A stretch of 64,000 nt of DNA from NCBI GenBank assembly GCA_035633755.1, contig DASQEH010000080.1, positions 31,781-95,780 of the forward strand. Direction: 5' to 3'. This DNA is from DASQEH01 sp035633755 (lineage in GTDB: Bacteria > Actinomycetota > Actinomycetes > Propionibacteriales > Nocardioidaceae). Shown in pieces: positions 26,794-35,424 of this stretch. The notes beneath the pieces were generated by a model. That model saw only the letters and a program-made list of their open reading frames with translations. It made no database searches and was not told the DNA's origin. A program made the position numbers and the translations under genes. The first letter of the stretch is position 1, and the number at the start of each line of letters is the position of its first letter.

Positions 26794-28188
26794 ATGACCG
26801 ACGGCACCCGTTCACCGTTCGATGCACCGATTGCCGAGATGCGGCAGATGGGGTCTGAGGTCGTCGAGCTGGTGACCCGATTCATCGACGATCGCTATTC
26901 GGCTCCGTCCGCCGACTACTCGGGGCTAGAGGATCTGCTCTCGTCGCTGTCCGAGCCACCTGGCCACAACGGGGTCGCTCTCACCGAGCTGCTGGCTCGG
27001 GTGGAGACGGCAGCCGGCAAAGGGTTCGACACGGCCAATCCTGGCTTCGCCGCCTACATCCCGGGAGGCGGCCTGTACTCGGCTGCCCTGGCCGACTTCA
27101 TCGCCTGCTGCGTGAACCGCTACACGGGCATCGCCAACCCGGCGCCCGCCCTGGTCCAGATGGAGGCCAGCGTGCTGCGGTGGTTGTGCGACGTCTTCGG
27201 GCTGCCGAGCACGTCGCAGGGGGTGCTGACGCCGGGCGGTTCCATGGCCAACCTGTCCGCGATCGTGACGGCGCGTACAGCGAACCTGGGCGAGCAGTTC
27301 CTCGACGGGGTGATGTACACGTCAGAGGAAGCTCACCACTCCATCGTGAAGTCGGCCCGCTTCGCCGGGCTTCCCAGCGACGCCGTGCGCGTCGTCGGCA
27401 CCGATGACGCCCTGCGGTTGGACGTCGAGGCGCTACGTGTGGCGGTGCGCGAAGACCGCAGCCGTGGTCGTCGGCCGTTCATGGTCGTCGCGAGTGCCGG
27501 CACCATCAACACAGGAGCGGTCGACCCGCTCGCGCAGGTGGCGGCTGTTGCCGCCGAGGAGGAGCTGTGGTTCCACGTCGACGGGGCCTATGGCGCGTTC
27601 TTCAACCTCACCGCGCGGGGTCGCGCGGCTCTGGACGGAATCGAGCGAGCGGACTCCATCACGCTGGATCCGCACAAAGGACTGTTCCTGCCGTACGGGA
27701 CCGGCTGCCTGCTCGCGAGGGACGCCGGCGCTCTCCGTGCCGCGCATGAGGCGCATGCCGGGTACCTGCCGCGGCCGTCGGACGATGCGGGGCTTCCGGA
27801 CTTCGCATCGTTCTCACCGGAGCTGACCCGGGACTTCCGGGGGCTGCGTCTGTGGCTGCCTCTGCACCTGCATGGCGTTGGCGCGTTCGAGCGCGCGCTC
27901 GACGACAAGCTGGACCTGGCTCGCTTCGTTCATGGCGAGCTGAGCCAGGTCTCGGCGTTGCACACCCCCTGGCCGCCCGAGTTGTCACTCGTCGCGTTCA
28001 AGCCGCGACACGGCACGAACGAGGAGACCGAAGACCTCCTGAGACGAGTCAATTCGAGCGGCAGGGTGTGGCTGTCATCGGCTCCAGTACGCGGCGAGAC
28101 CTATGTGCGGATGTGCATCCTCTCGCACCGGTCCACACCAGAAAGGGTCGATGAAGCGGTCGAGATCATCCGTGCTGCGGCGGCCTAG
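26794..28188 (+). CDS. PLP-dependent group II amino-acid decarboxylase
   Basis: This 464-residue protein belongs to the pyridoxal-dependent decarboxylase family (aromatic-amino-acid, glutamate or aspartate type). The Schiff-base lysine lies in TLDPHKGLFLPYG near residue 292, the PLP-stacking His in YTSEEAHHSIVKS near residue 176, and the PLP-nitrogen Asp in FHVDGAYGAF near residue 264. The substrate cannot be read. I use the ATG at 26794, which follows TACGAT-N6, rather than an earlier in-frame start inside the racemase. Its stop overlaps the end of the convergent secreted protein gene by four bases. Confidence 0.88.
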   Translation: MTDGTRSPFDAPIAEMRQMGSEVVELVTRFIDDRYSAPSADYSGLEDLLSSLSEPPGHNGVALTELLARVETAAGKGFDTANPGFAAYIPGGGLYSAALADFIACCVNRYTGIANPAPALVQMEASVLRWLCDVFGLPSTSQGVLTPGGSMANLSAIVTARTANLGEQFLDGVMYTSEEAHHSIVKSARFAGLPSDAVRVVGTDDALRLDVEALRVAVREDRSRGRRPFMVVASAGTINTGAVDPLAQVAAVAAEEELWFHVDGAYGAFFNLTARGRAALDGIERADSITLDPHKGLFLPYGTGCLLARDAGALRAAHEAHAGYLPRPSDDAGLPDFASFSPELTRDFRGLRLWLPLHLHGVGAFERALDDKLDLARFVHGELSQVSALHTPWPPELSLVAFKPRHGTNEETEDLLRRVNSSGRVWLSSAPVRGETYVRMCILSHRSTPERVDEAVEIIRAAAA

Positions 28189-28676
28189 CTGAGCTTGGTG
28201 ACGTCCCGGTACCGCTGGCTGGAGGCGAAGGATGAGCTGCCGCCCTCTTGGAAGTCCGCCGGCTTGTTGCCGGTCAGCAGGCAGAACTGCACGTAGGAGC
28301 GGTGCTTTGCCCGTACGCGTCCGGTGCCCCCCTCGGTTGGCTCCAACCGGAAGATTCTCGTGTGCCGCACGCCGTCGCACTTGAGCTTGTTGTCCCAGGT
28401 GCGCTGGTACCACGAGCGTGCCATGGCGCCGCTGCCCTCTTGCGTGAGGTCGCCCTTCCCCTGCTTGGACGAGACCCACAGGTGCGACAGCCGACCAGTG
28501 CACCGATAGGTCCCCGACACCAGAGGTTGACCGTTGACCAGGTAGACCTTGCTGACGCTGATCACCTTGGCTGTGGGGGTAGGCGGCCTCACTGTCTCGG
28601 CATCGGCAGCGGGGGCGCCGGTAGTGCCCAGGACCAGCGCTGCCATAGCGCCCGCCAATGTCAACTTCTTTCGCAT
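28185..28676 (-). CDS. small secreted protein of unknown function
   Basis: This 163-residue protein has a clear signal peptide (MRKKLTLAGAMAALVLGTTG, cleavage probably after APAADA). The mature part of about 130 residues contains four cysteines, enough for two disulfides, and aromatic-rich segments such as SWYQRTWDNKLKC. I do not recognise the family. GAGAGAAAGGAATG precedes the ATG. An upstream in-frame ATG would add 11 residues before the signal peptide and is unlikely. Confidence 0.75.
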   Translation of the reverse strand: MRKKLTLAGAMAALVLGTTGAPAADAETVRPPTPTAKVISVSKVYLVNGQPLVSGTYRCTGRLSHLWVSSKQGKGDLTQEGSGAMARSWYQRTWDNKLKCDGVRHTRIFRLEPTEGGTGRVRAKHRSYVQFCLLTGNKPADFQEGGSSSFASSQRYRDVTKLS

Positions 28677-28854
28677 GACATTCCTTTCTCTCAAAGGGTC
28701 CGCATTCATGCATATCGGTTGAGCCCACTAATGGCAAGACGTTGTCCCGTCAATACGGGCTATTACTGAGCAGCCGATTCCTTTTGGCTCCTGATGGGCC
28801 CTGGCGAGGGGGTCGTCAGCGCAGGCGTGGCTGAGCCAGCCGTGCGTCGCACGG

Positions 28855-29406
28855 TCAGGCGGGCGTCGAACTGGCCAGAGCCTTGCGGTACTGCCGCGTC
28901 GTGAGTGCGAACCAGCGGTGCGTGATTCCTTCATCCGTCATGCCGAGCCGCATGGCAAGGGCCTGTGAGCGCGTATTGTCGAGATCGGTCAACGCAAGTA
29001 CCTCTCGAAGACCGGCCCGCGCGGCAACTTCCAGGAGGGCACCAGCCGCCTCGCTTGCTATCCCGCGGCCCTGGTGTTCTGGATGCAGGTGCCAGCCAAC
29101 CTCGACCTCGTTGGTGGGACCCGTGGCGTCGTGGAGCGGGAGAAGCAGGACGGTTCCCACCGGCCTCGTGTCCTGCAGCGCCTCGGCGACGGCCCAAAGA
29201 CCCATGGGGGGATCCAGCTCCGCCTGACGGCCGCGCCACCGCCGGATACGCTCCAGCGCCTGTTCCGGCGTCGTCACCGGCAGGCGAGGGTGGGGTCCGA
29301 GCCACCGTACGACTTCGTCCCGCCCGTAGATATCGAGGAATGCCAGCAGGTCGTCCTCGCGCCATTGACGCAGGACCAGTCGGGATGTCCTCAACAGCTC
29401 ATCCAC
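28855..29406 (-). CDS. GNAT-family N-acetyltransferase (RimJ/RimL type)
   Basis: This 183-residue protein starts MDELLRTSRLVLRQWREDD, typical of RimJ/RimL-like acetyltransferases that use acetyl-CoA. The CoA-binding loop is HPEHQGRGIASEA near residue 112, and LTDLDNTRSQALAMRLGM is the usual motif B region. The acceptor is unknown. The gene stands alone with about 180-200 bases of gene-free DNA on either side. Confidence 0.88.
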   Translation of the reverse strand: MDELLRTSRLVLRQWREDDLLAFLDIYGRDEVVRWLGPHPRLPVTTPEQALERIRRWRGRQAELDPPMGLWAVAEALQDTRPVGTVLLLPLHDATGPTNEVEVGWHLHPEHQGRGIASEAAGALLEVAARAGLREVLALTDLDNTRSQALAMRLGMTDEGITHRWFALTTRQYRKALASSTPA

Positions 29407-29596
29407 GGGGCAACGCTAGGACAAGGGCACACGCGGGCGAGGCCGACCCCCGGGGCACTGGTCGTACTGCTATCCCAGTCGGGCCCTGTGAGCCAGGGAG
29501 GCGGGCCTGGTCACCGCCGGATCTGCTCGCACATGGAGGCCGGCGTGTTCACCTTGCCCCGAGCGACCCGGAGGATCGTCCGGCCTCGCGAGGCGG

Positions 29597-29602
29597 CAGG
29601 CT
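29597..29602 (+). promoter_or_regulatory. candidate leaderless -10 of the cyclase-family gene
   Basis: CAGGCT, one mismatch from TANNNT, is followed by six bases and then the ATG at 29609. Confidence 0.35.
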
Positions 29603-29608
29603 GGCGTC

Positions 29609-30541
29609 ATGACCACCACTCAGCTCCGGGCACAGTTCGACGCCCACGTGACCTTCTCCAACGGCGGACATCTGCACACCGAAGGGTTCCGGATCGACGT
29701 ACCCAGCCCCTCCGTCACGGAGGATGATGTCGGCGCGCTCTTCGTGGCGTCCTTGGGCCTGCTGATGGTCCAGCGCATACAGGTGGAGCGACTGTCCCTG
29801 GTGGCCGAGCCACACAAGGGGACCCGCGCCGGTCCCAGTGACCGAGCAACGGCTGGTGTCGGTGCCCAGGCATGGCGCTGGGTCGAGCTCAACCACGTCA
29901 TCTCCCAGGGCATGGTGACCTACCCCGGCTTGCCCGCCCCCGAGATCACACCGCACCTGACGCGTGAGGCCTCCCGTCAGGTGTACGCGCCGGGTACCGA
30001 GTTCGCTATCGACCGGATCAGCATGGTCGGCAACACCGGTACGTACCTCGACAGCCCATTCCACCGCTACGGCGACGGTGCCGACCTTGCCGGACTGCCC
30101 CTGGACAAGCTGGCAGACCTTCCAACCGTCGTCGCCCGCACGGTGGGGAGCGGCACACGCGCCGTGGACGTCGGTGCCATGGCCGCCCTGGAGGTCGCGG
30201 ACAGGGCTGTGCTGCTGCACACCGGAGGTGACCGCCATTGGGGCACCCCGGCGTACACGCACGATGCGCCCTACCTCACCGAGGCAGCGGCCCGGTGGCT
30301 CGTCGAGCACGGAGCGCGTCTGGTTGGCATCGACGCGGTCAACATCGACGACGCCGCCGGTGGGGGTGACAGACCCGCACACAGCGTCCTCCTCGCGGCG
30401 GGCGTTCCTGTCGTGGAACACCTGACCGGGTTGGATCAAGTGCCGCCGCACGGTGCTCGCTTCACGGCCGCGCCCCCGCGAGTTGCCGGCTTCGGTACCT
30501 TCCCGGTCCGTGCCTACGCAGCGATACCCAGTACCGGTTGA
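29609..30541 (+). CDS. cyclase-family metal-dependent hydrolase
   Basis: This 310-residue protein joins an N-terminal region of about 85 residues (FDAHVTFSNGGHLHTEGFR) to a cyclase/kynurenine-formamidase domain. The metal site motif, normally HxGTHxDxPxH, reads NTGTYLDSPFHR near residue 145, so the first His is Asn and the second is Tyr, while the Asp and last His remain. Known family members hydrolyse amide or ester bonds; whether this variant binds metal the same way is open. The start follows CAGGCT-N6-ATG. Confidence 0.78.
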   Translation: MTTTQLRAQFDAHVTFSNGGHLHTEGFRIDVPSPSVTEDDVGALFVASLGLLMVQRIQVERLSLVAEPHKGTRAGPSDRATAGVGAQAWRWVELNHVISQGMVTYPGLPAPEITPHLTREASRQVYAPGTEFAIDRISMVGNTGTYLDSPFHRYGDGADLAGLPLDKLADLPTVVARTVGSGTRAVDVGAMAALEVADRAVLLHTGGDRHWGTPAYTHDAPYLTEAAARWLVEHGARLVGIDAVNIDDAAGGGDRPAHSVLLAAGVPVVEHLTGLDQVPPHGARFTAAPPRVAGFGTFPVRAYAAIPSTG

Positions 30542-30707
30542 GCTCCCGTCAGGCGTCTTGCAGCGACCTCGTGGACATGGCGTCCTGGCCGCAGGAGGGC
30601 GAACCGGATCCAAGGGATACCCAGTATTGCTCGTGAGCCCGAGCTGCTCGCGTGGTCGTCACGGAGAGTTCGTTCGGTGCTGACGTCTTCGCGGCAGACT
30701 GGTGCCC

Positions 30708-31223
30708 GTGAGGGCGTTCGTGCTGGTCGGCGGCTGGCCGGGTTCCGGAAAGACGACTCTGGCTAGTGCCCTCGCAGCGCAGCTGGGAGTCGCCTTCCTG
30801 TCCAAGGACGAGGTCAAGGAAGCCCTGATGGACCGCCTCGGGGCTCCCGCCACCGTTGAGGATTCCCGGGAACTCGGCAGCGCCGCTGTGACGGCACTGC
30901 TTCGAGTGGCGCGGGGCTGCCCCGGAGCAGTCATCGACAGCACGTGGTATCCCTACACGCTCCCACTGGTTCGCGACCTCCCTGGGCCGCTCGTCGAGGT
31001 TCGGTGCCGGGTCCGCATCGAGGTAGCCCGCGAGCGTTACCGAAGTCGGATCCGCGATGAGCGGCATCTGGACCGGCTGCGCACCGAGACCGAACTGTGG
31101 GGGACGGAGGTTCCTCCGTTGGGCGTTGGTCCACTGATGGTGGTGAATACGGAAGAACCGGTCGACGTTGCTGCCCTCGCCGACGTCGTCAAGGCAACGG
31201 TCATAGATGCACCGGAGCGGTGA
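30708..31223 (+). CDS. P-loop AAA33-type kinase-like protein
   Basis: This is a 171-residue P-loop NTPase of the small kinase type. Walker A is GWPGSGKTTLA near residue 8, and FLSKDEVKEALMDRL contains the substrate-side Asp expected in shikimate/zeta-toxin-like kinases. The lid region has RERYRSRIRDERH. The substrate is unknown. Starts at GTG 30702 or 30708 are both possible; the second begins VRAFVLVGG, as in relatives. A CAGACT hexamer lies about six bases before it. Confidence 0.78.
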   Translation: MRAFVLVGGWPGSGKTTLASALAAQLGVAFLSKDEVKEALMDRLGAPATVEDSRELGSAAVTALLRVARGCPGAVIDSTWYPYTLPLVRDLPGPLVEVRCRVRIEVARERYRSRIRDERHLDRLRTETELWGTEVPPLGVGPLMVVNTEEPVDVAALADVVKATVIDAPER

Positions 31224-31252
31224 CGCGTACGCACGTCGGACTGCTCCGCGGC

Positions 31253-31981
31253 TCAGCCGTCGCCGATGGTCAGCAGTACAACCTCGTCGATGGCGACAAC
31301 GGTGCCTGCAGGCGGCTCAGTACCGGTGGCGTAATGAGGGAAGTTGACGTCGGGTGACTCGCTCTCGAGACCCACGGCGGCCACTACCTGTTGGGCCTCG
31401 TCCACCGACATCCCGTATTCGACGAAGGGCACCGTGGTATAGCCGGTAGGCAGGATGGCAAGGGACTCCCGAAACGCTGCCAGAAGGGCTGTCGGCGCCC
31501 CGCGTCCCTTGGGCACCCGCAACGTGAACGTGGCCTGTTCGCTCGGGACCACGAGGCTCATGGCGCAGAGTCGGTCCTCTGGGGTACGACACGTTGGGGC
31601 GCTCCAACGTACGTCGACTCCGTCGACTTTCCCTGATTTCGTGGTGGTACGGGTGACCTTGCCGCTTGGCGGCACGTCCGAACCGGCGATCTCGAGCGAC
31701 GCGATGCCCGCATGGTCGATGAGGCAGGACCGTCCGCTCCGGTCGGCTACGTACATGGTGTCTCTCGTTGTCTGGCCGCAGTGGGTCTCCTGTATTGCCC
31801 ACGTCTGCGGCACCGCCACAACGGCGCGTCCCCGGCCAACCAGACGCATGCCGGTTGGGGGCTCGGGGGCTGCGGATGGCGTACTACGAGCCTCGTCCGG
31901 TGGCTGCACCTGCGGAGTCTGCCCGCATGCAGCGAGCACCAGCAGGGCAAGAACGGATGCTGCCGCTGATCGCACCCGCAT
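31253..31981 (-). CDS. lipoprotein with C-terminal PASTA domain
   Basis: This 242-residue protein has a signal peptide and the lipobox LVLAAC at residues 14-19, so it is anchored at Cys19. The last 65 residues (TVPFVEYGMSVDEAQQVVAA, then ending PPAGTVVAIDEVVLLTIGDG) form one PASTA domain, a module that binds peptidoglycan or muropeptides. The middle part has two Cys-containing stretches and no family I recognise. It is divergent from the P450 gene. Confidence 0.8.
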   Translation of the reverse strand: MRVRSAAASVLALLVLAACGQTPQVQPPDEARSTPSAAPEPPTGMRLVGRGRAVVAVPQTWAIQETHCGQTTRDTMYVADRSGRSCLIDHAGIASLEIAGSDVPPSGKVTRTTTKSGKVDGVDVRWSAPTCRTPEDRLCAMSLVVPSEQATFTLRVPKGRGAPTALLAAFRESLAILPTGYTTVPFVEYGMSVDEAQQVVAAVGLESESPDVNFPHYATGTEPPAGTVVAIDEVVLLTIGDG

Positions 31982-32129
31982 GCGCGTCCCTCCTTGCCGT
32001 CCGCCATGTGACGCGGCTATGCCGCTGGCGGTTCCGTCGGGTGAGCGGCCAATCGACGCAGCGCCAGGTCGACACGCGGCACCACGGTCGCGGCTCTTCC
32101 TTCACTTCACAGCCAGGCGATGCCTATCG

Positions 32130-32135
32130 GACACT
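32130..32135 (+). promoter_or_regulatory. candidate leaderless -10 of the P450 gene
   Basis: GACACT is followed by six bases and then the GTG at 32142. It supports this start over far-upstream in-frame codons. Confidence 0.4.
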
Positions 32136-32141
32136 GTCCAG

Positions 32142-33305
32142 GTGAACCGAGGAGACGGCGACGCGACAGTTGCAGCGGCCGAGAAGCTGGTCATGGACGG
32201 GTTGTTCAGTGACGAGGGGCGAAGTGATCCGCATGCCGTCCTGCGCGCGGCGTCGATTCCAGGGATCGGATACGCGTTCGTACGGGAGGTCCTGCACGAC
32301 CGACGCTTCGTTGCACCGAGGGTGCCCGAGTCTTCGGACCTGATGTTTCACCTCTTGGCACGGTTCATGCCTCGCCTCCCGCCGGAACGACACGCCCCAG
32401 TGCGGCATCGGTTCTCCGGGATCTTCACGGCTCGCCGGATCGACCGCTATCGAGGTGTCGTGCACAGTCGCAGTGCGGCTCTGATCGACCAGATGGCAGC
32501 GAGCGGCCGTTGCGAGCTCGTCGAGGCCTTCGCGGCACCGCTGCCGTTCACAGTCATCGCAGAGGTCGTCGGAGTCGACCCGGACCGCCAGGAATGGCTG
32601 CGGTCCTCCATGGCCACTCTCGGGCGGGCGTTCGCGGGTCAGCGTTCTCGTCCGCCGGTCGAGGCAGGCAACGCCGCAGCCGCCGAGATGACCGCGTACT
32701 TCGACGACCTGCTGAGCAAGCGGGCTCGGGAGCCGCGCGAGGATCTGGTGTCACTGTTGGCCACCGAGCACAGCTCGGGGGAGGAGCGGGCCGACCTTCT
32801 CGCCAACTGCTTGTTCTTCATCCTGGCTGGGCACGCCACGACCACCACGATGCTCTGTGCCGGCCTTGAGCTACTGCTGGCGGACCCGGCCCTGCTGCGC
32901 CGGCTGCGGCAGGACCCAAGCGGCTGGGACCCGGCCATCGAAGAGATCCTGCGCTATGTCTCCCCCGTCACACTCACCGGGGTCACCGCCACCACCGACG
33001 CCGTCGTCGAGGGTCACCACATGCTTGCTGGGGCGCAGCGCATCGTCGCCTACGCAGCCGCCAATCGCGACCCAGCGGTGTTCGCGGATCCCGATTCCTT
33101 CAACGCCTCCCGCACTCCGAATCCGCACCTTGCGTTCTCAGCAGGGGCCACGTTCTGCCTCGGCGCCCCCCTTGCCCGCCTCCACGCACAGGTGGCGCTG
33201 CCCATGCTCATCGACCGACTTCCGGGCCTTCGACTCGAGGGTCCCCTCACCTGGCTGGGCAGCACCCCGCTGCGTCAAGTCGAGGCGATGCCGGTTGCCT
33301 GGTGA
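32142..33305 (+). CDS. cytochrome P450
   Basis: This 387-residue cytoplasmic P450 is of bacterial class I size. The I-helix oxygen-binding motif is AGHATTT, the K-helix ExxR is EEILR, and the heme-ligand Cys is Cys339 in FSAGATFCLGAPLAR. The heme motif departs from FGxGxHxCxG at two places (Gly to Ser and His to Thr). No ferredoxin or reductase gene is adjacent. The open frame extends far upstream, but that part is antisense to the lipoprotein gene; the GTG at 32142 gives a normal length. Confidence 0.9.
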   Translation: MNRGDGDATVAAAEKLVMDGLFSDEGRSDPHAVLRAASIPGIGYAFVREVLHDRRFVAPRVPESSDLMFHLLARFMPRLPPERHAPVRHRFSGIFTARRIDRYRGVVHSRSAALIDQMAASGRCELVEAFAAPLPFTVIAEVVGVDPDRQEWLRSSMATLGRAFAGQRSRPPVEAGNAAAAEMTAYFDDLLSKRAREPREDLVSLLATEHSSGEERADLLANCLFFILAGHATTTTMLCAGLELLLADPALLRRLRQDPSGWDPAIEEILRYVSPVTLTGVTATTDAVVEGHHMLAGAQRIVAYAAANRDPAVFADPDSFNASRTPNPHLAFSAGATFCLGAPLARLHAQVALPMLIDRLPGLRLEGPLTWLGSTPLRQVEAMPVAW

Positions 33306-33334
33306 ACGGCCATCGGCGGCTCACAGGGGGAACT

Positions 33335-33350
33335 CCTGACCTTCGTCAGG
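33335..33350 (+). terminator. hairpin after the P450 gene
   Basis: CCTGAC and GTCAGG pair as a 6-bp stem around the loop CTTC, 30 bases after the P450 stop. Confidence 0.5.
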
Positions 33351-33369
33351 CACGCCGCATGGCGAGCTA

Positions 33370-33381
33370 GAGACCGGTCTC
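33370..33381 (-). terminator. palindrome downstream of tRNA-Phe
   Basis: GAGACCGGTCTC is a perfect 12-base palindrome 43 bases past the 3' end of the tRNA-Phe gene in the direction of transcription. It is a candidate terminator of the tRNA transcript, with weak support. Confidence 0.35.
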
Positions 33382-33423
33382 GTGGTGTTTGCGCAGTCCG
33401 CGACGCGGCACGCCTCTCGTAGG

Positions 33424-33500
33424 TGGTGGCCAGGGCCGGGATCGAACCGGCGACCTTCCGCTTTTCAGGCGGACGCTCGTACCGACTGAGCTACCTGGCC
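33424..33500 (-). tRNA. tRNA-Phe (GAA)
   Basis: The cloverleaf is complete: acceptor stem GGCCAGG/CCTGGCC, anticodon stem TCCGC/GCGGA with loop CTGAAAA (anticodon GAA), and T-arm GCCGG TTCGATC CCGGC. Discriminator A and an encoded CCA are present. It is the last of three tRNA genes on this strand. Confidence 0.95.
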
Positions 33501-33620
33501 GCTGCGGGGCACCTACACCGTCCGCGCCGGAAACCCTACAGCAGTAGGGCGAGGCGACCGCATCACCGTGGGCTGCGCACATACGAACGCCCCACCCGGT
33601 GAGGGGTGAGGCGTGCGGAG

Positions 33621-33694
33621 CGACCCCGACGGGACTCGAACCCGCGGCCTTCGCCGTGACAGGGCGACGCGCTAACCAACTGCGCTACGGGGCC
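33621..33694 (-). tRNA. tRNA-Asp (GTC)
   Basis: Acceptor GGCCCCG pairs with CGGGGTC (one G-U pair), the anticodon stem is TCGCC/GGCGA with loop CTGTCAC (anticodon GTC), and the T-arm is GCGGG TTCGAGT CCCGT. Discriminator G73 is the Asp identity base. CCA is not encoded. Confidence 0.95.
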
Positions 33695-33744
33695 ATGAGC
33701 GTACCTTCGTACGCGGTATCGAGCGCAAACGATAGCGCACGAAG

Positions 33745-33817
33745 CACCCCCAACGGGATTCGAACCCGTGCTACCGCCGTGAAAGGGCGGCGTCCTAGGC
33801 CACTAGACGATGGGGGC
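33745..33817 (-). tRNA. tRNA-Glu (TTC)
   Basis: Acceptor GCCCCCA pairs with TGGGGGT, the anticodon stem is CCGCC/GGCGG with loop CTTTCAC (anticodon TTC), and the T-arm is ACGGG TTCGAAT CCCGT. The order Glu, Asp, Phe matches the common actinobacterial trio. CCA is not encoded. Confidence 0.95.
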
Positions 33818-34044
33818 CTAAGCCCGGGCATCCGATGAATACCGTCGGGGACCGCCCCAGCATAGGGGGTGCCGTCGACCCGACCAAACTCGTGCGATCG
33901 GTGCGACGCTGGCGCCGGAGGGTGCGGTCCCCAGCTCACGGGAGAGCGACATCGCTTCCACACTTTGTTGCACGAGGCTCGCCTCAGCGGGCTGCCTGCA
34001 CGAGGATCGAGGCCTACGAGCTCGCAACGAGGGGAGATCTCGCC

Positions 34045-35313
34045 ATGTCCGCGGCACGTCGTTGGGTAGGGATAGTCGCAGCGATGCTTCCCGGCTTCTG
34101 TCTGATCGCCGTGGCCGTCCCGCCGACCGCGGCAGCGCCGGGCACGTCGTTACCGGTCGTGTCCGTCAGCGCGAATCCCCAAGCCCCAGGCTTGCCCACG
34201 GGCAAGCCCTACGTCGTCGCGCTGGGGGACTCCTACAGCTCAGGCGAGGCAGGCAGATGGGCGGGCTCGTCCAACGACTCCGTGTCCGCCGCCGACGCGC
34301 TGGGGCCGACCGCGTACTTCGACAACGCCTCGCGCACCGCGGAACGCGTGCCCGGTTGCCACCGCAGCCGCAGTTCAGAGGCTCACATCGGCGGTGGTGT
34401 CGGCGGTGCGACATTCTCCTGCTCCGGCGCACGGACGACCACCTACTTCGCGCGGAGCGGTGACTTCAAGCCCGGACTCGACTTCTATCGCGACGCCGAC
34501 GGCCACGTCGGTCAGGCACGGGCCCTCATGCGGTTCGCAAGCACTCACCGCGTGGCCATGGTCGTCGTGTCCATCGGAGGAAACGACTTCGATTTCGGTT
34601 CGGTGGTTCGCCGCTGCGTGACGGCCTTCCTCACTTCGCCGTCGTGGGCGAAGGACCTGTGTTCCGATGATGCGGAGGTCGTCGACAACTTCTCTGACGA
34701 TCGTGCCGCCATGGTCACGGCTCACATCTCACTGGCCCTGAGGCGGGTCCGCGACGCCATGAGACGTGCCGGCTACCGCGACGCCGCGTGGTCACTCGTG
34801 GTGCAGACGTATCCCTCGCCTCTGCCCGGCCGACGGGGGCTGTGGCGGTATCCCCAGCGTGGCTTCACTCGGCAAAGCACCGGGGGCTGTGGCTTCTGGA
34901 ACGCAGACGCCCGGTGGGCCAACCGCCAGGCCCTCGCCACCATCAACGACACCGTCGAGGCGGCTGCGAGCCGCAGTGGCATCGCCGGCACCAAGGTGCT
35001 CGACCTGGCCGCCGCCTTCAACGGCCGACGACTGTGCGAGTCCGGTGTGGGTCTGTACGAGGAAGTCGGCCTGACGTCGTGGCAGCAACCAGGCGCGGTG
35101 GATCGGACCGAGTGGGTCAACCAGATCCGAACGCTGTCGGCCCTCCTGGGCCCGTACGACATCCAGGAGTCACTGCATCCGAACTACTGGGGGCATCTCG
35201 CTCTGCGACGGTGCGTTCGCAAGGTGTATCACCGCGGCGCTCCTCGTAGTGGCTCGTGCACCATCGCCGGCAGGGGCTTGGTGAACGGTGAGCCGAGGAT
35301 GCGGCTGAGCTGA
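34045..35313 (+). CDS. secreted SGNH/GDSL hydrolase
   Basis: This 422-residue exported esterase/lipase-like protein has a signal peptide of about 32 residues ending near PTAAAPG. The SGNH blocks are present: block I ALGDSYSSGEAG near residue 58 with the nucleophile Ser, block III SIGGNDFDF near residue 176 with the Asn, and block V ESLHPNYWGH near residue 378 with the catalytic His. Eight or more cysteines in the mature part suggest disulfides. GAGGGGAG precedes the ATG. The substrate is unknown; lipids or cell-wall acyl esters are typical. Confidence 0.88.
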   Translation: MSAARRWVGIVAAMLPGFCLIAVAVPPTAAAPGTSLPVVSVSANPQAPGLPTGKPYVVALGDSYSSGEAGRWAGSSNDSVSAADALGPTAYFDNASRTAERVPGCHRSRSSEAHIGGGVGGATFSCSGARTTTYFARSGDFKPGLDFYRDADGHVGQARALMRFASTHRVAMVVVSIGGNDFDFGSVVRRCVTAFLTSPSWAKDLCSDDAEVVDNFSDDRAAMVTAHISLALRRVRDAMRRAGYRDAAWSLVVQTYPSPLPGRRGLWRYPQRGFTRQSTGGCGFWNADARWANRQALATINDTVEAAASRSGIAGTKVLDLAAAFNGRRLCESGVGLYEEVGLTSWQQPGAVDRTEWVNQIRTLSALLGPYDIQESLHPNYWGHLALRRCVRKVYHRGAPRSGSCTIAGRGLVNGEPRMRLS

Positions 35314-35424
35314 GCAGGCTGCGTGCCCCAAGGGCAGCCAACGGTCACAAATGGGGAAGGCAGAGACCGGAGGTAGAACGGTCCAACTACGGGGCAACGG
35401 TTGGAGCGCCGAAGGACGCGAACG

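Noticed and set aside
31455..32141. N-terminal extension of the P450
   Set aside because: It is antisense to the PASTA lipoprotein and gives a protein far longer than any P450; the GTG at 32142 has a promoter element.
33424..33817. tRNA genes as an integration site for a mobile element
   Set aside because: No integrase gene and no duplicated tRNA end were seen nearby.
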